Shown here: one piece after another, positions 36,563 through 48,240 of the stretch
Layout of the letters: the number at the start of each line of letters is the position of its first letter
Position numbering within the stretch: the stretch's first letter is position 1
Origin: Circinella minor
Lineage: Eukaryota > Mucoromycota > Mucoromycetes > Mucorales > Lichtheimiaceae
Length of the DNA: 64,000 bases
Assembly: GCA_016758965.1 (NCBI GenBank)
Contig: JAEPRB010000005.1
Coordinates: 186,001-250,000 of the forward strand
Direction: 5' to 3'
Program-made: the position numbers and the translations under genes
The notes under the pieces: generated by a model
Databases searched by the model: none
Seen by the model: the letters and a program-made list of their open reading frames with translations, nothing else
What the model was told of the DNA's origin: nothing

Positions 36563-38891
36563 AATCTAATTTGACTTGAAAGGATAAAGTAAAAAAAAAA
36601 AAAAGTATAGTGAAACTCGGGGAATCGTTTATTAACAAAGAGGTCAGCAAAGCCACAAGTAAATTCATGCAGGCTGCATTTTCTTTTAGGTTGAAATCTT
36701 TTATTGTAAAGGAGGACTAGACTGACCGATGCCTATAGGCGTCGTCTTCTTTTGGTACGAAGAGAATTTTAAGTTGTATACAAATAAAAAAAATTGGCAT
36801 TGGTTCAATACCCCCCCCCTAGTGGGGGGAAAGCTAAGCTTGTACAGAGAAGAAGTATTTTCTTTTAACGGAGAGATAAAATTTGTTTTGCAGACCACGT
36901 ATTTTGGCATGTCCATAACCCTCAACGAAATATGGGTAACCCGGACATCAAGGAATTTTGCATACGTAAATGAAATTCATTATGTTTACCAGGAAGTACA
37001 GCGAACTTTGGCTTTAATTAGAAGCGACAAGAGTTGTTCTTTTTAAAAGACGCTTCAAACTTTAAAATCTTGAATCTGAAATTACGAAGTTTATATTATT
37101 TTTGTGTAATACAGAACACTGTATAGAAATCGAGCGTCAAAAGAGAAAAAAAGAAAGTATGTGTAGAATTTATAACAGTAGATAAGACTTGGTGTCTTTT
37201 TAGTTATATCGGTAGAGATCGTTTTAATGTGATAATAATGCTAATGACAATAATAGTGATGGTAACACACACACACACACATATATATGTATTAGATTAT
37301 CGATATGCTATAAAATACGGCTCAGAGTATAGTCAGATATGATGTAAAGTGTATCAGTAATCCCATAAATTTTTTATATAGAATGAGATTAGTATCGTTG
37401 TATTAGTGACCTTGTTACTATGGCAACGAGTTTTACCCTCTTGTTTTTCTACAAAAGGATTGAATTATGCGTTCAGATCCAGTCTCAACATTCTTTGAAA
37501 ATCCCAATATTGATTACAGAGTGGGTTATAACCGTTTTGGATCGATCTCAAAAAACGTACAAAATGACAAGTACCAGATCATAAAAACCACTGGAGTGCA
37601 GTATTTCCTACAATTCGACTTGACGAAATATGTACGTAGCATCAAAATTAACATATACTATCCTATTTTTGCTACTTGTGCGTAGTATATACTTACTACC
37701 CCATATTACTAACTGGATCCTATCAATCTTTCTCAAAAATCAATTTGTATTATTCCTATACATTCAAACATATCAATATTTAAACTTATTGATTAAATTC
37801 TTGAATATGTTAAAAATGTTTGAATTTAGTTTAAAAAGATTGTCGAGTAGGAGGTACAGCTTACATGACGAGCAGTTTCATCTACTAGATAAAATAACAA
37901 ACTTGAAATCTTTTGAAAAAGATCTAGACAAGATAATCTAAGACTATGACTGATGACTGATGAGTGTAGAAACTGATGCGATTAGATAGTGTCAAAGTGG
38001 ACTATCAAAACTTCATACTTTCAAATGTGCATAGCGGCTTAATCATTAAAAGAAAAGGATTTCTGCTACGTAATCAAACTTTTTACTCAAGTACTTTAAT
38101 ATGAGTCAAATAAAAAAGTTTCGAGCAGCAAAGATTACATCATCCGATTCTTGGATGATTTTCTGCATTTGCGCCACTTTTATGTCAGAAAGTATGGGGG
38201 TTATCCGGTGAGGATGGTAGTAATATCGGAAGAAATTATTGATGGTCTGCATAAAAGATAATATCAAAGGCGTTTATCTTCTTGATGAAAATTGGAGAAA
38301 GGATAATATTACAATTGAACATTATGATGTTGATATTTTCGATCGTTATTACAGACTACTTGAAGTATGGTAGCTATAATTATTTGTGCACCAGTTGCTA
38401 TTCTCAAAGTCCTACATTGTAAATTTTTGGAATCAATTGATTGATCGATTCAAAAGAATGAATATATTTTAATATTATTACAAGGAAATAAGAGATTTTT
38501 ACATAAGGCAACCCTCCTTTATATAAGTAAGGTGTTTAATACGTAATTAAAAGCAAAGATGGATCAATGAATATGTGGTGTAATAATAAACTATTATTAT
38601 TATTTTTTTGCGACTACTAAATATATTTATGTGTTAATGTATATTATTGCACATGTATTTTGCTAACTATCCATTAAACTATATATTCCAAACGTAATTA
38701 TACATTCTGATTCTCAAATGTCACTTTTATGGCTATGAAAACATGACTAGGGTGTTAATAAACGAAATACAAAAATAGAAATTGAGAAAATAGATTCTTA
38801 CCAAGGCTTTCAACAATCCTGTCGCCGCAGTTGGGAACCTATATCATTCTAATTAATTCCCTTGAACCTTTAAATGTAATATCATTTTATA
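36563..38891. other. Gene-free stretch between LYAR and Fanzor copy A
   Basis: About 2.3 kb. Several open frames of 70-105 codons exist but none shows conserved sequence or splice-consistent extension. A C8 run close to TAGTGGGGGG (about 36810-36828) forms a short GC hairpin, and a (CA)n run lies at 37265-37280. Because this is downstream of a Fanzor gene, the 38.5-38.9 kb part is where a transposon end or guide RNA would be expected. Confidence 0.45.
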
Positions 38892-41258
38892 TCATTTTAC
38901 ATATAAATTGGTATACACATATACACATACCAATTGGTGCAACTGCGATATAAAAATTTTCTTCAAGTTGTTTTCTTGTTTTCTTGGGACCTGGGGTGCA
39001 CTTCGACGAAGTGGAGGTAATGCTAGTCCATCTTTAGCTAGAATACCACATACACCGTTGAGACCAATATTATGACTGCCTACACCATCACGGTTCATCG
39101 TCGTCCAATGTTTTGATCTACTAGGGCACAAAGGATTAGAACAGCATTTTGATCCATTTGAAATTCGGATCTTTCCATCACGTTTATATGTTTGACAAGT
39201 AAGTCGTGCAAAGCAATAAGGACAAATAGTCGAAGATAAAAACTCGTCAACTTTTACAACATGATCCCCTTGAGGCTTGTCGAGAGCCTCTACAACTTTT
39301 CTTGAACTCCTTCTCGCATGTCCCTTAATAGGGGAGTTTCTATACAATGTATGAAAGGAAACGTTTTGGGATTGTTTAATTTTTTAAAAAAATTATATTA
39401 AAAAGGAGAATACAAAAAAAAGATAGACTAACCTCGGGACCCAACTGCCTACTACGTGAAAAAATGACATTTTGGAACTGCCAAATGATGTACGAATTTT
39501 TGCTGCTAATCTTTCATGTGCTTTTCTTGTTCGTAATTCTCGTGTCTTTCTATCTCTTTCAAGCTTTTCACTCTTGACGTTCTCTTTCTTTCTCTTTTTA
39601 CGTTCCCTGTAGCGAGCATGTTTACTAGAATGAGTAATTGAATTCATCCAACGAGGTGAATTATTGACAGGCTTAACAAGTTTGGTAATGTTGGAAACAT
39701 TTTTTGAACTTGATGAGGTTTCTTCAACCCCCTCCATTACTACATCATCATCCTCTGTATCCGTGCCAATATCGGTATCTGGGAGTGCATATAATGCAAT
39801 ATGGCGGTTTATGTCGGTATAATATTCTGCTAAAGTTTTTCCAGTGGTTGTAGTCGTCGTAACGATACCTGGATCAGTACCAGTAATACACGTGCCTTTT
39901 GGATCCGATACAAGAATCTTGAACTTTTTCAAATCGTCAGTACTCTATATATATATGAGTATATTTTTTCCTTGTGAGAATACATATCTGATAAACTACC
40001 CGGATTTATCTTAACATTGTTAATATTTGATAATACTTACCAGTAACTTCTTCAGTCCTGGTATCGTTTGATTCTTATTTTTCTTGTTAAGATAATACAA
40101 ATAAGATCTTTTCTCTCTCAAATTACTATGCGTACTTGACACTTTTAACCATTGGTCGTCCACTTTTTTTCTAGCTTCTTTGAGGGCCTTCGATAAAACA
40201 TTCTTTTCTTCTTCGACATTAGATAACCATTGTTTATCTTGGTTTTCGATAGGTTTCTTTTTTTCTCGTGACATTTTTTTCATCAATGTGTTGTATGGAG
40301 ATGATTTCACCATGCGTTCCGATACATGAGAGGCTAGTATTTTGTTTTCTTTGGTATATAGTGATGCAAGACGACTTACTTCTTGGCTCAATTTTTTTAT
40401 CTCTTTCTGTAATTCTTCTTTATCTCCATCGTCGTCGTCGTCGTCGTTTCTCACCTTTGATGATGATGATGACGATGATTTTTGTTTTTTTGTAATGCGA
40501 TAGCCTATCCAACAAATCTGAAGCTTGTTTACGTACTCTAGAATTAAATGAAAACGAAGACGATGCTCTTCCAAAATACGTTGAATACTTGTCATATTAA
40601 AAAAAATTGATAATACAGCTAGACGATGTCTACCTGCATGCATTCTGTCACGAACAACAGCTTCATCTGAACCATACATTTCATGAGATTCACGAAATAT
40701 TTCATATATACCTCTTGCTGATAAATGTAATGATTGCTTTTCTTGTAATACAGGATACATTGCTATTGTTTGTTTATCCAACTTCACTGCTTCGAGAATT
40801 TTATTTGAGAGAAAAACGAATGGTGCCAAATTAAAAACTGTTACATTAGGATCGCTATTATCATTTTTTTTCTTAGGAACGAATGGTCGGATAAATTTGA
40901 TGATACATGACGCAACTTCGCAAGCTTGTTCTGGTATTTTTGTTGAAGAATAAATAGCTTTTCGAACATCGTTAGCTGTAACACGCTGGTCAATCTTGGA
41001 AGACATACTCATCATTGTAATAACAGCCTCTAAACATCTGATGGTAGTGCGCGAAACGTCTGTTGTTGGTGTTGACGGAATAGATAATGAACTAGTGGCC
41101 ACGGTGCTAGAGGATGTTTCTATAGATAATGATTCTTGTTCTGCGCTACTACTTTTCTGACTCTCCTTATAAACAAGTTCTTCTTCAAACGTATGATCAC
41201 CATCGTCATCATTATTATTATCGTCATCATCGAGATTTTGTACTTCAGCCTCAAACAT
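38892..41258 (-). CDS. Fanzor/TnpB-like RNA-guided nuclease, copy A
   Basis: Three exons: 40041-41258, 39433-39944 and 38892-39339, with clean GT..AG introns of 96 and 93 nt; 725 aa, no internal stop. The C-terminal third is the RuvC/zinc-finger core of the IS605-OrfB/TnpB/Fanzor family: RuvC-I GTDPGIV (Asp430), RuvC-II VDEFLSSTICPYC (Glu609), a zinc ribbon with Cys616, Cys619, Cys643 and Cys648, and RuvC-III NRDGVGSHNI (Asp661). The basic arginine helix before exon 3 (RYRERKKRKKENVKSEKLER) fits the bridging/nucleic-acid-binding part. The first 400 residues are helical with acidic and Ser repeats and align with copy B (ACEVAS..IIKFIRP; SLHLSARGIYEIF). Fanzors are transposon-borne eukaryotic nucleases guided by an RNA encoded near the gene's 3' end; activity here is inferred. 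The ATG lies exactly at a position homologous to a splice acceptor in copy B, so upstream exons may be missing. Confidence 0.85.
38906..38935. ncRNA. Stem-loop at the 3' end of Fanzor copy A (candidate guide-RNA region)
   Basis: AATTGGTAT and ATACCAATT form a 9-bp perfect stem with a 12-nt loop, overlapping the last codons and lying 14 nt from the stop of the Fanzor gene. In TnpB/Fanzor loci the guide RNA overlaps or follows the 3' end of the nuclease gene and the transposon end. This is only a positional suggestion; no promoter, boundary or second copy supports it. Confidence 0.2.
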
Positions 41259-41962
41259 CTATATGTTCCTTATACGTACAACATGATTTTTTTTATTTTT
41301 ATTTTGTGAGCTTCTTTTTTTATTTTCAATAGATATTCTCGAACAGCGCCGAGGGAATCCTTCTTAGTTCTTGCTTTGTTGGTGATTTGATGAACTATCA
41401 CTACAACTGTTATTACCAGGTAAACTTTAGCTCAGTACCTGTGTGTTGTCATTTAAATTTACATGGGAATATTGAACACGATCATTTCTTTGTTATGTGA
41501 TGTAGTGTGTGGGGTAGTGAGAAAATATTTATTAATAAGGTTCTTTACAGAACGGGTAGACTTCATAGCTTTTCCCATTTTTATTATATCAAATATAATG
41601 ATGCATGGATACGACCCTTCCTATAACAAAAATAACTGCCAAAATGTTACACATGTATACAACTCTTCATATATTCCATACAATGTAACATATCTCATAC
41701 AACATAACATGATGATGGTTCATATTTACTGCCAACCACTTCTTTTTTACTCACACGGCAATAAAAAAGCATTTGATTGGCTCCCTATATAGCGTTTTTA
41801 TTGGCTAAAAAACCCCCTGGACATTGTAGGGCCGCCTTCAAATAAAAGATCCGCTGTAATTTAGAAAGGCACACAGACTACCACCGACAGGGTGTAAAGC
41901 TTGAGAAAAGCCACCTGCTACTGGCTCGTTTCTTTGACAACCTTCACCTTTATACAACACAA
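41259..41962. other. Divergent intergenic stretch, Fanzor A / bL21m
   Basis: Upstream of both genes. A minus-strand open stretch at about 41280-41410 (...ITNKARTKKDSLGAVREYLL) lies where copy B has an earlier exon but is not convincingly similar, so I do not call it. The right half carries the bL21m promoter with two inverted CCAAT boxes. Confidence 0.4.
41776..41804 (+). promoter_or_regulatory. Paired inverted CCAAT boxes upstream of bL21m
   Basis: ATTGG occurs at 41776-41780 and again at 41800-41804 (24-bp spacing) about 160-190 bp upstream of the bL21m ATG. CCAAT boxes bind the HAP/NF-Y complex, a known regulator of fungal mitochondrial genes. The link here is inference from motif and position. 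Confidence 0.4.
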
Positions 41963-42677
41963 ATGTTCTTGACAGCAATGAAGGGCCTGGGGGCTTTACA
42001 GTCCCTGGCTACACGAGGTACATTATTACTACAATTATTGTTTTACGCTACATGTGTAGAACTCAATATTAATTAAATTGATTTATATATCATTATTTTT
42101 ATTTATTTATTTTTTTCACTCTATTTATAATGGATATATTATATCAGCCATGCCAACAAAAAGTACAGTGTCATTATCTTTATTTTATTTTATTGTTATA
42201 ATTAACATAGCATTATTCAATCGGCCCTGTCAAAAATAATACAAAAAACTAATGAACAAATATTAATACATAGGCATCGTTCGAAATGTCCAAACCGATG
42301 CAACCACCAAAGACTTAGTAACGAAATTACGAAACCAACTACGATATTATGCGATTGCAGAAATTGCCGGTCGTCCGTTCCTTATTACAAAGAATGACCA
42401 AGTTATTGTAAATCGATTAAAGGATGTCAAAGTTGGTGATGTATTAAAATTGGATCGTGTACGTGAACTTGGTAGCAAGGATTATACCATCAAGGGACAA
42501 CCTTTTGTCAACGAAGGATTTTATGATATCAAAGCTACTGTTATTGAACATCCTAAAAGTAAATTGATTCAAATTGTTAAAAAGAAGAGAAGAAAGAATT
42601 ATAAGCGTACGATTGAACATAAACAAACTCATACTGTACTTCGAATTTCTAAAGTGGATGTAAATGCATTGGATTAA
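41963..42677 (+). CDS. Mitochondrial ribosomal protein bL21m
   Basis: Two exons (41963-42017 and 42274-42677), 152 aa. The first exon gives a short basic amphipathic presequence (MFLTAMKGLGALQSLATR), typical of mitochondrial import. The rest matches the bL21 family: RYYAIAEIAGRPFLITKNDQ, then VGDVLKLDRVRELGSKDYTI, then GFYDIKATVIEHPKSKLIQI and the basic KKKRRKNYKRTIEHKQTHTVL signature near the C-terminus, which contacts 23S-type rRNA in the large subunit. It works with bS21m (51.4 kb) in mitochondrial translation, but the two genes are not adjacent. The 256-nt intron is longer than most here. Confidence 0.93.
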
Positions 42678-43963
42678 ATAATATTAAAATAATAAAAAAA
42701 AATAAAAAAAAAATTATGTATCATAGACTTTTCATTATCTTTATCTTTTATAACCATAATAAATATAAAGCAAATGCATAATAATTTTGATTAATTATTA
42801 ATAGGTGATTATAAAGATAATTAAAATGGTTAGTATAGGAAACTATATGTGAATAAGTACATATATTGAATACTCAAAACGAATTGACATTTTATGGATA
42901 CACCGATTGTCGGGAATTATACATTTGTCCAAGTCATTGGACTTTTTATCTGAAAAATGACAAGTCTATTGTACAAAGTGTACTATAACTGTATTTTATT
43001 TATTTACCAATTATGTAGTGACAGTAAGAAAAATAAACCTGGATGAGGTACTTATGGGCCACGATAATTTTTTTTCTATCTTTGATGTTTTTGCCATATG
43101 TGGAAATTATTCTAGTTCTGCTTGACACGGGAATCTCATCTATTTTTTTCTTGTCAAAACTCTTAAAATTAACCATTTTTCATACTAAATCAAAAAGCGA
43201 TTCTAAAGGGTTCTATTTCATAAAAGATAAAGTTTTCGCTATTTAATGATATGAAAAACTCAAGATGAAAGAAAAACACGCAATATAATGTTATTCTATT
43301 TAATCAGCTGATAATGAGATGTATATAATAAGGATATACAAAATATACTAGACAAGCATTATATATCTTGGCATATTTCTTCTTTTTTTTAAGGAGCTCA
43401 TGACTCAGTTCCGTGCTTAAAATAACCGTGTGTAAAAAAAAGTGTATATCCCTCAAAGTTTTTTTTTGTGTTCCCAACAATATGGGATTAAATACCTCAT
43501 GCGTTATTATTCTCATTAATATCATGTAATGCTTATCTTGATTAGAAACTTCATTATCTATTTTAATAAAAAGGGGATCAATATATTATTATCATCGTCC
43601 ATTCTACAAGATGTCGTGACATAAAAAAAAGTACCTGAAAAGACAAGTGAAGGCACTCTTTTTTTTATACACACAAGCGAAGCAAGGTTACACAGCCGTG
43701 AACTGACTTGATAAGAAAAAAAGACATAACGAATGAAAAGGATCGCCAGACGGAATTACTTGTTATTTTGGCGCATGACACTATGTTTTCTTTTACATGA
43801 CATCAAACCAGCTGATAAACAAAGTGGAATAATAAGGTAAAACAAAAAAAAAATTAGTCTCAAAAACATTCTCATGCGTCCTTCTATTTTCTCTCATTTG
43901 TTTTTCTTCCTCCGACAAACTTTTTTTTTTGATATTTAAAGGGATAAGGTAGGACGGAGGGAT
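42678..43963. other. Gene-free stretch before the PPxY cluster
   Basis: About 1.3 kb of AT-rich sequence with no supported gene. The last 400 bp should hold the promoter of the first cluster gene and includes a GTGACATAAAAAAAAG stretch and short A runs. Confidence 0.45.
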
Positions 43964-44423
43964 ATGATTAACCAAGCTCTTATCGTTGCTATTATTATTG
44001 TCATTATGCTTGCAGTAATCGCCCTTTGCTTTCATGCCTATGCTTATAAGGACATGAGACGAAAAAGTAAAGTTTTCTTTCAATACAGCTGATCAATCAA
44101 TGACCATATATATATTATATCCTAGAACATACCCAACCTAACAATGATTATTTATTATTATTATAGAGAAAATAAGACAACAACAAGAACGTCGCCAACG
44201 TCAACAGATAGAACGATGGCAAGATATTGTAAACTCACAAGTCATTTATCGGTACGATACAGATACAGCCGTGATGAATCGACCAAGAACAGAAGATGAA
44301 GAAAATGCTCTTCCTCCATGTTATACTGAAAACAGTACCGATGATCCGGAACAATCAACAAGCGTATTATCACCACCACCACCAACATATAAAAACCACC
44401 ATCTTGATACACGAATTCGATAA
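43964..44423 (+). CDS. PPxY small membrane protein 1 (RCR-like)
   Basis: Two exons (43964-44066 and 44167-44423), 119 aa. Residues about 5-27 form one hydrophobic span (LIVAIIIVIMLAVIALCF), directly followed by a basic Gln/Arg-rich segment (MRRKKKIRQQQERRQRQQ). The intron is phase 1 and falls at the end of the first basic block. The C-terminal half has two PPxY motifs: PPCY at 84-87 and PPTY at 106-109 in SPPPPTYK. PPxY binds WW domains of Nedd4/Rsp5-type ubiquitin ligases. A single N-terminal span plus PPxY tail is the layout of fungal RCR (resistance to Congo red) proteins, which route membrane cargo for ubiquitination. First of five co-oriented genes with the same layout. Family assignment is inferred from architecture, not from alignment. 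Confidence 0.72.
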
Positions 44424-45226
44424 TTTTGTTTCCTTTATATACATTATAACTTATTTTATATTTATTACAACGCCTTTTCCATATTTTTTGTTTACAAAAA
44501 AAAAAAAAATCAAAAAAAATCCTGGAAAAATAATTTCTCCCCGCCTTATACTTGTTCTATATATATATTTATTCTTCTGTGTTTTTCATACTTATACATA
44601 TATAACAACAGCATGTGACTTATATTTTACTCACACATTCTTATATTTTAATAATATATTCTGTATAGCCTATCTATAAATTTTATTTTGCTAGTACTAT
44701 GTAAATAATAATTATAATAATAATCATAATTTTTAATACATAATTTATTCATACTGTTAGTTATATTAATGATCACAATAGTAGCAAGTGCTCCGAATTT
44801 GCTTCCGTTTTATTTTAACACTTTTGTGTTACTTTGAAACGAACAAGGAAAATCAAATCAAGAAATTCAATTTGGTTTTTAAATATATCTATGTATGTAT
44901 TACTTGTCTAATGCCTGTTTCCTTTTTATTTAATTAACTTCTTTTATATTTTAACTTATCATACCACAAAAAAAAATAGAAAAATGCATTACTATTGTTA
45001 TTATATTGACATAAGTATCAGTAATAAAGAGAAATTATACCATAAACTACCTTTTAGTATCGTGTTACAACGAAACCATTGATCCAAACTTGAATCCGTG
45101 TCACACAAAAAGAAAACTTGGTATTATCTCTTTTTTTTCTTTTCTCTTTTTATTTCTTTTTCTTTCTTTCTTTTTTCGTTCTAATATTATACACATACAA
45201 AAACAATTGTAATTATAAAAATAAAC
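44424..45226. other. Intergenic stretch, cluster genes 1-2
   Basis: About 0.8 kb, AT-rich, ending in a long pyrimidine tract (45127-45180) just before the next ATG. No gene is seen. Confidence 0.45.
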
Positions 45227-45702
45227 ATGCTCAATGATAATAATGATATTGTAATTACCATTATTGCTCTTGTTATTGGATTAACACTGGTAGCTGTATG
45301 TCTTGTATGTTTTCATGTTAAAAAAGTACGAGAAGAGAACAATAATTCACTAGATTCGTGTGAGGGCTCTGGTAAAAATCCATTTTTATTTTTCTATTCG
45401 CTACCTAAACAAAGGTTTTGATGTTGTAAACGATTTTTTTTTTATTGAAAAGAAAAAAAATTGCATAATTCACAATGATAGCTAACGAACGAAATCGTCG
45501 ACCAGCACACTATCGAAGACTATTACGACAGCGTATGGAGCGAGAATTACCAATGCAACAAAACCTTAACTCGCAAATTGATCCACCATCTTATCATGTT
45601 GCTATTGATATAATTGATCCTCGGCCTCCTCCTCCGACTTACGGTCAGCATCGAAGAGATACACGAATTGCTTCTTTAACTCAACAGCAGCAGCAACAGT
45701 AA
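45227..45702 (+). CDS. PPxY small membrane protein 2 (RCR-like)
   Basis: Two exons (45227-45371 and 45482-45702), 121 aa. The hydrophobic span is at about 8-30 (IVITIIALVIGLTLVAVCLV) followed by HVKKVREE. The phase-1 intron comes after SCEGS, and exon 2 opens with a strongly basic stretch (NERNRRPAHYRRLLRQRMER). The two motifs are PPSY at 83-86 and PPTY at 99-102 (RPPPPTYG). The protein ends in a poly-Gln run encoded by CAG/CAA repeats. Layout, orientation and intron phase match cluster gene 1, but almost no sequence outside the motifs is shared, so divergence is old or fast. An in-frame alternative start inside exon 2 (45475) would lose the membrane anchor and is less likely. Confidence 0.72.
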
Positions 45703-47819
45703 CAGCAACAATAGTAATTATCATCTACGTATCATAGTAATAGCATTATAATAAGCATTCCCCTGTAATCATAATATAGTAGTAACAATAGTAAGAATAT
45801 TAGTAGCATCCCAACAACAATGCAGCAATAATATTTATCATGTATATATATATATATATATTTGTATTTATTTTGTCGGTGACGACGAGTACGTAACAGT
45901 ATTTCATCAATTACATATTACCAAATTTTCTTTATGAAATATTATATAATGTAAATCATCAATTTCATCGAAAACAGAGAAGCAACATGATACCATTGCC
46001 AAACTTCAATTGGATCAGAACAAAAAAATAAAAAATAAAAATTAAACTCAACGAGCTTTCCATTTTTGGATACGTTTTTGCAGACAGCGTTTTTTTTTTT
46101 TTTTTTTTTTGATTACATGAGAAGGGAAGATATTCCCCAGCAGTTACCAATTTTTATTAATTCGTTAATAACATCCAAAATGCTTAATACATCAATATTG
46201 ATATTCACATTCTGATTGCAATTTTCTTATATCTCAGATTTTGAAAATATGGTATTAGATCCAACCTGTTACTATGGGAATTATTGAAAACGGAGTGCTT
46301 AATCTTGAAAGCACATACATGCAAAAGGATTATGTCATAGCAACAACAACTTTACGAGATGGACAGGATAAATAGCAAAAGTGTTGAATTATTAGTAATA
46401 GCATTATCGCTAAAAAGATGAAATAAATTATTACACTTTGACGTTTAGATTATTATTCGGCAACAAATAGAAACAAATTAGGCTAGTTCGAATACATACT
46501 CTTCGTAAAATAGATCGACTTAGTCACTTTGACGAACGATTCGATAAAGACGACCAGACCCAGAAGATGTATGACATCTCCCATCATCTCATCACTCACA
46601 AACAACTGGTACTACGTAGAAAACGTTTTTGCTAAATTTACGTACGTACCCCATCTTCTCTTTCTGTTTATTTACTCTTTTTTTTTTTTATAAATCCTTC
46701 TCTTTCTCTACCACACTAGCTTAGCTTCCCCCTTACTAGAGTTTTTAAAATAATGGCACATTCTTTTTATTATATGCATTTTCAGAAATACGTATTTCGT
46801 ATATAGTCTCTTTTAATAACAACTTTTATTAATTGTTTTATACAAGTTTTGAGCTGTTATATGATACTATCTGCATAACGAGTGATCTACGTAATACGTA
46901 AAGGCACCTGGGAAAAACTATCTATATATTAAATAAGCTCCTACTAGTAATTTATGTAAGTGATTGTTCAGATATATAAGCATTATGTTCTCAGCCAGTT
47001 GCTATATGTATTAATAAGGAACAATATGTCAAATCTAAACTATTTTCAATCTGAGAACAGCTTTCCTACTTTTAGTAAAAAGCGTCTTGCTTTAATCTGG
47101 TCTACTTCCGAGAAATATTTGACTAGAAAAGAAAAACAAGAACGCTGTTTGATGATTCTTTTTCGAGACGAATATTAGCTCTTGAAATGATGTCAATAAT
47201 ATCATCACCAAATGTAAATAAACATCACTGATGATTTATTTATTTATTTTTGCTTCAATCTATTCTTGTTCGACATGCTAAAGAATATTGATAAATACAT
47301 ACACATTTTCAATGCTTTATATTATTTCACCATTTGTTGTTATTATAATGTTTTTTTTTGTAATAATCGATGATCATAGTAATGGTAATACAATAAAATT
47401 ATTTTTCGTGTGTAACGCTATGTAACAAGATAATAAATACGTGTTATGGGTTTATATGTATATATATATATATATAGCACGAGTAATTACTTATTATAAC
47501 GTCTGCATCAACTACATAAATGACACCATTACATTTTAGTAAATTAAAAAAGAAGAAATGAAAGTAACCATATTAAATAAGCTACTCAGCGAAAAAGCAA
47601 AACAAAATAGAATTGGGAAATAGTTGACATTTTTGTTAAAAAAACAATTTAGGTTTGGTCTCAGCAGTTATGTTGTTTAACTATAGTAAGCCACCTGTTA
47701 ATGTAATACAAACCGCTGCATTGTTCAAACAAAACATATAAAGTAAAATAGCTTTATTGATTTGGTTTTTTTTTTCTCTCTATCTCTTTATTTACTACTG
47801 TATTAACGATTTGATCATA
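45703..47819. other. Gene-free gap inside the PPxY cluster
   Basis: About 2.1 kb, the largest gap in the cluster. I looked for a sixth copy and found no hydrophobic exon followed by PPxY. A CAA/GTA-rich degenerate repeat lies just after the cluster gene 2 stop (45685-45830), an ATATAT run at 45843-45860, and T23 at 46091-46111. A 72-codon frame at 46960-47178 has no support. Confidence 0.45.
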
Positions 47820-48240
47820 ATGGTTAGCGGAGTTGCCACTTATTGTATGATTGTAGGTCTTTGTATTGCAGTGATCATACTAGGATTTATTATTATGCGT
47901 ATTATAAAACACAAACAAGCAAAGAAAGAAACGAATCAAGAACACCCATTAGAAGAAAATAATTTTGGAAGACGAGGTATATATCGTTTTTATATTTGTA
48001 AAGACAAAGAAGCTCCAAGTGAAAGTGTTTTTTTCAGGAATTCTTCCAGCTAATGATAAGAATATCTTTGATTTTATGAAAAAAAAAATACCTTTATCTT
48101 TTTATTTATTTATTTTTCAAGGCGATGACCCGCCGATTCAACAACAACATACATCTGTTCAAGTAGATAGACCTCCTGCCTATGAGGCTGATACTAAAGG
48201 TCTTTCACCTCCGCCTAAATATATCACCAAGAACTCATGA
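47820..48240 (+). CDS. PPxY small membrane protein 3 (RCR-like)
   Basis: Two exons (47820-47976 and 48122-48240), 91 aa, the shortest of the five. The span is at about 6-28 (ATYCMIVGLCIAVIILGFII), followed by the basic block MRIIKHKQAKK. The phase-1 intron follows NNFGRR; exon 2 begins GDDPPIQQQHTS. The motifs are PPAY at 70-73 (DRPPAYEAD) and PPKY at 83-86 (SPPPKYITKNS), only five residues from the C-terminus. The PPxYExD form is often seen in WW ligands. An upstream in-frame ATG at 47757 would add hydrophobic residues; ATG 47820 is chosen because it gives the same short N-terminus as the siblings. Confidence 0.72.

Noticed and set aside
36729..37046. 105-residue plus-strand frame downstream of a C8 run
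   Set aside because: Atypical composition and overlap with another frame on the opposite strand; no family match recognised.
37467..37941. Two overlapping frames of 72 and 103 codons
   Set aside because: No recognisable similarity, no conserved motif and no splice-consistent extension; frames of this length arise by chance here.
46960..47178. Possible sixth member of the PPxY cluster in the largest gap
   Set aside because: No hydrophobic exon, no phase-1 intron and no PPxY; it fails every defining feature of the cluster.
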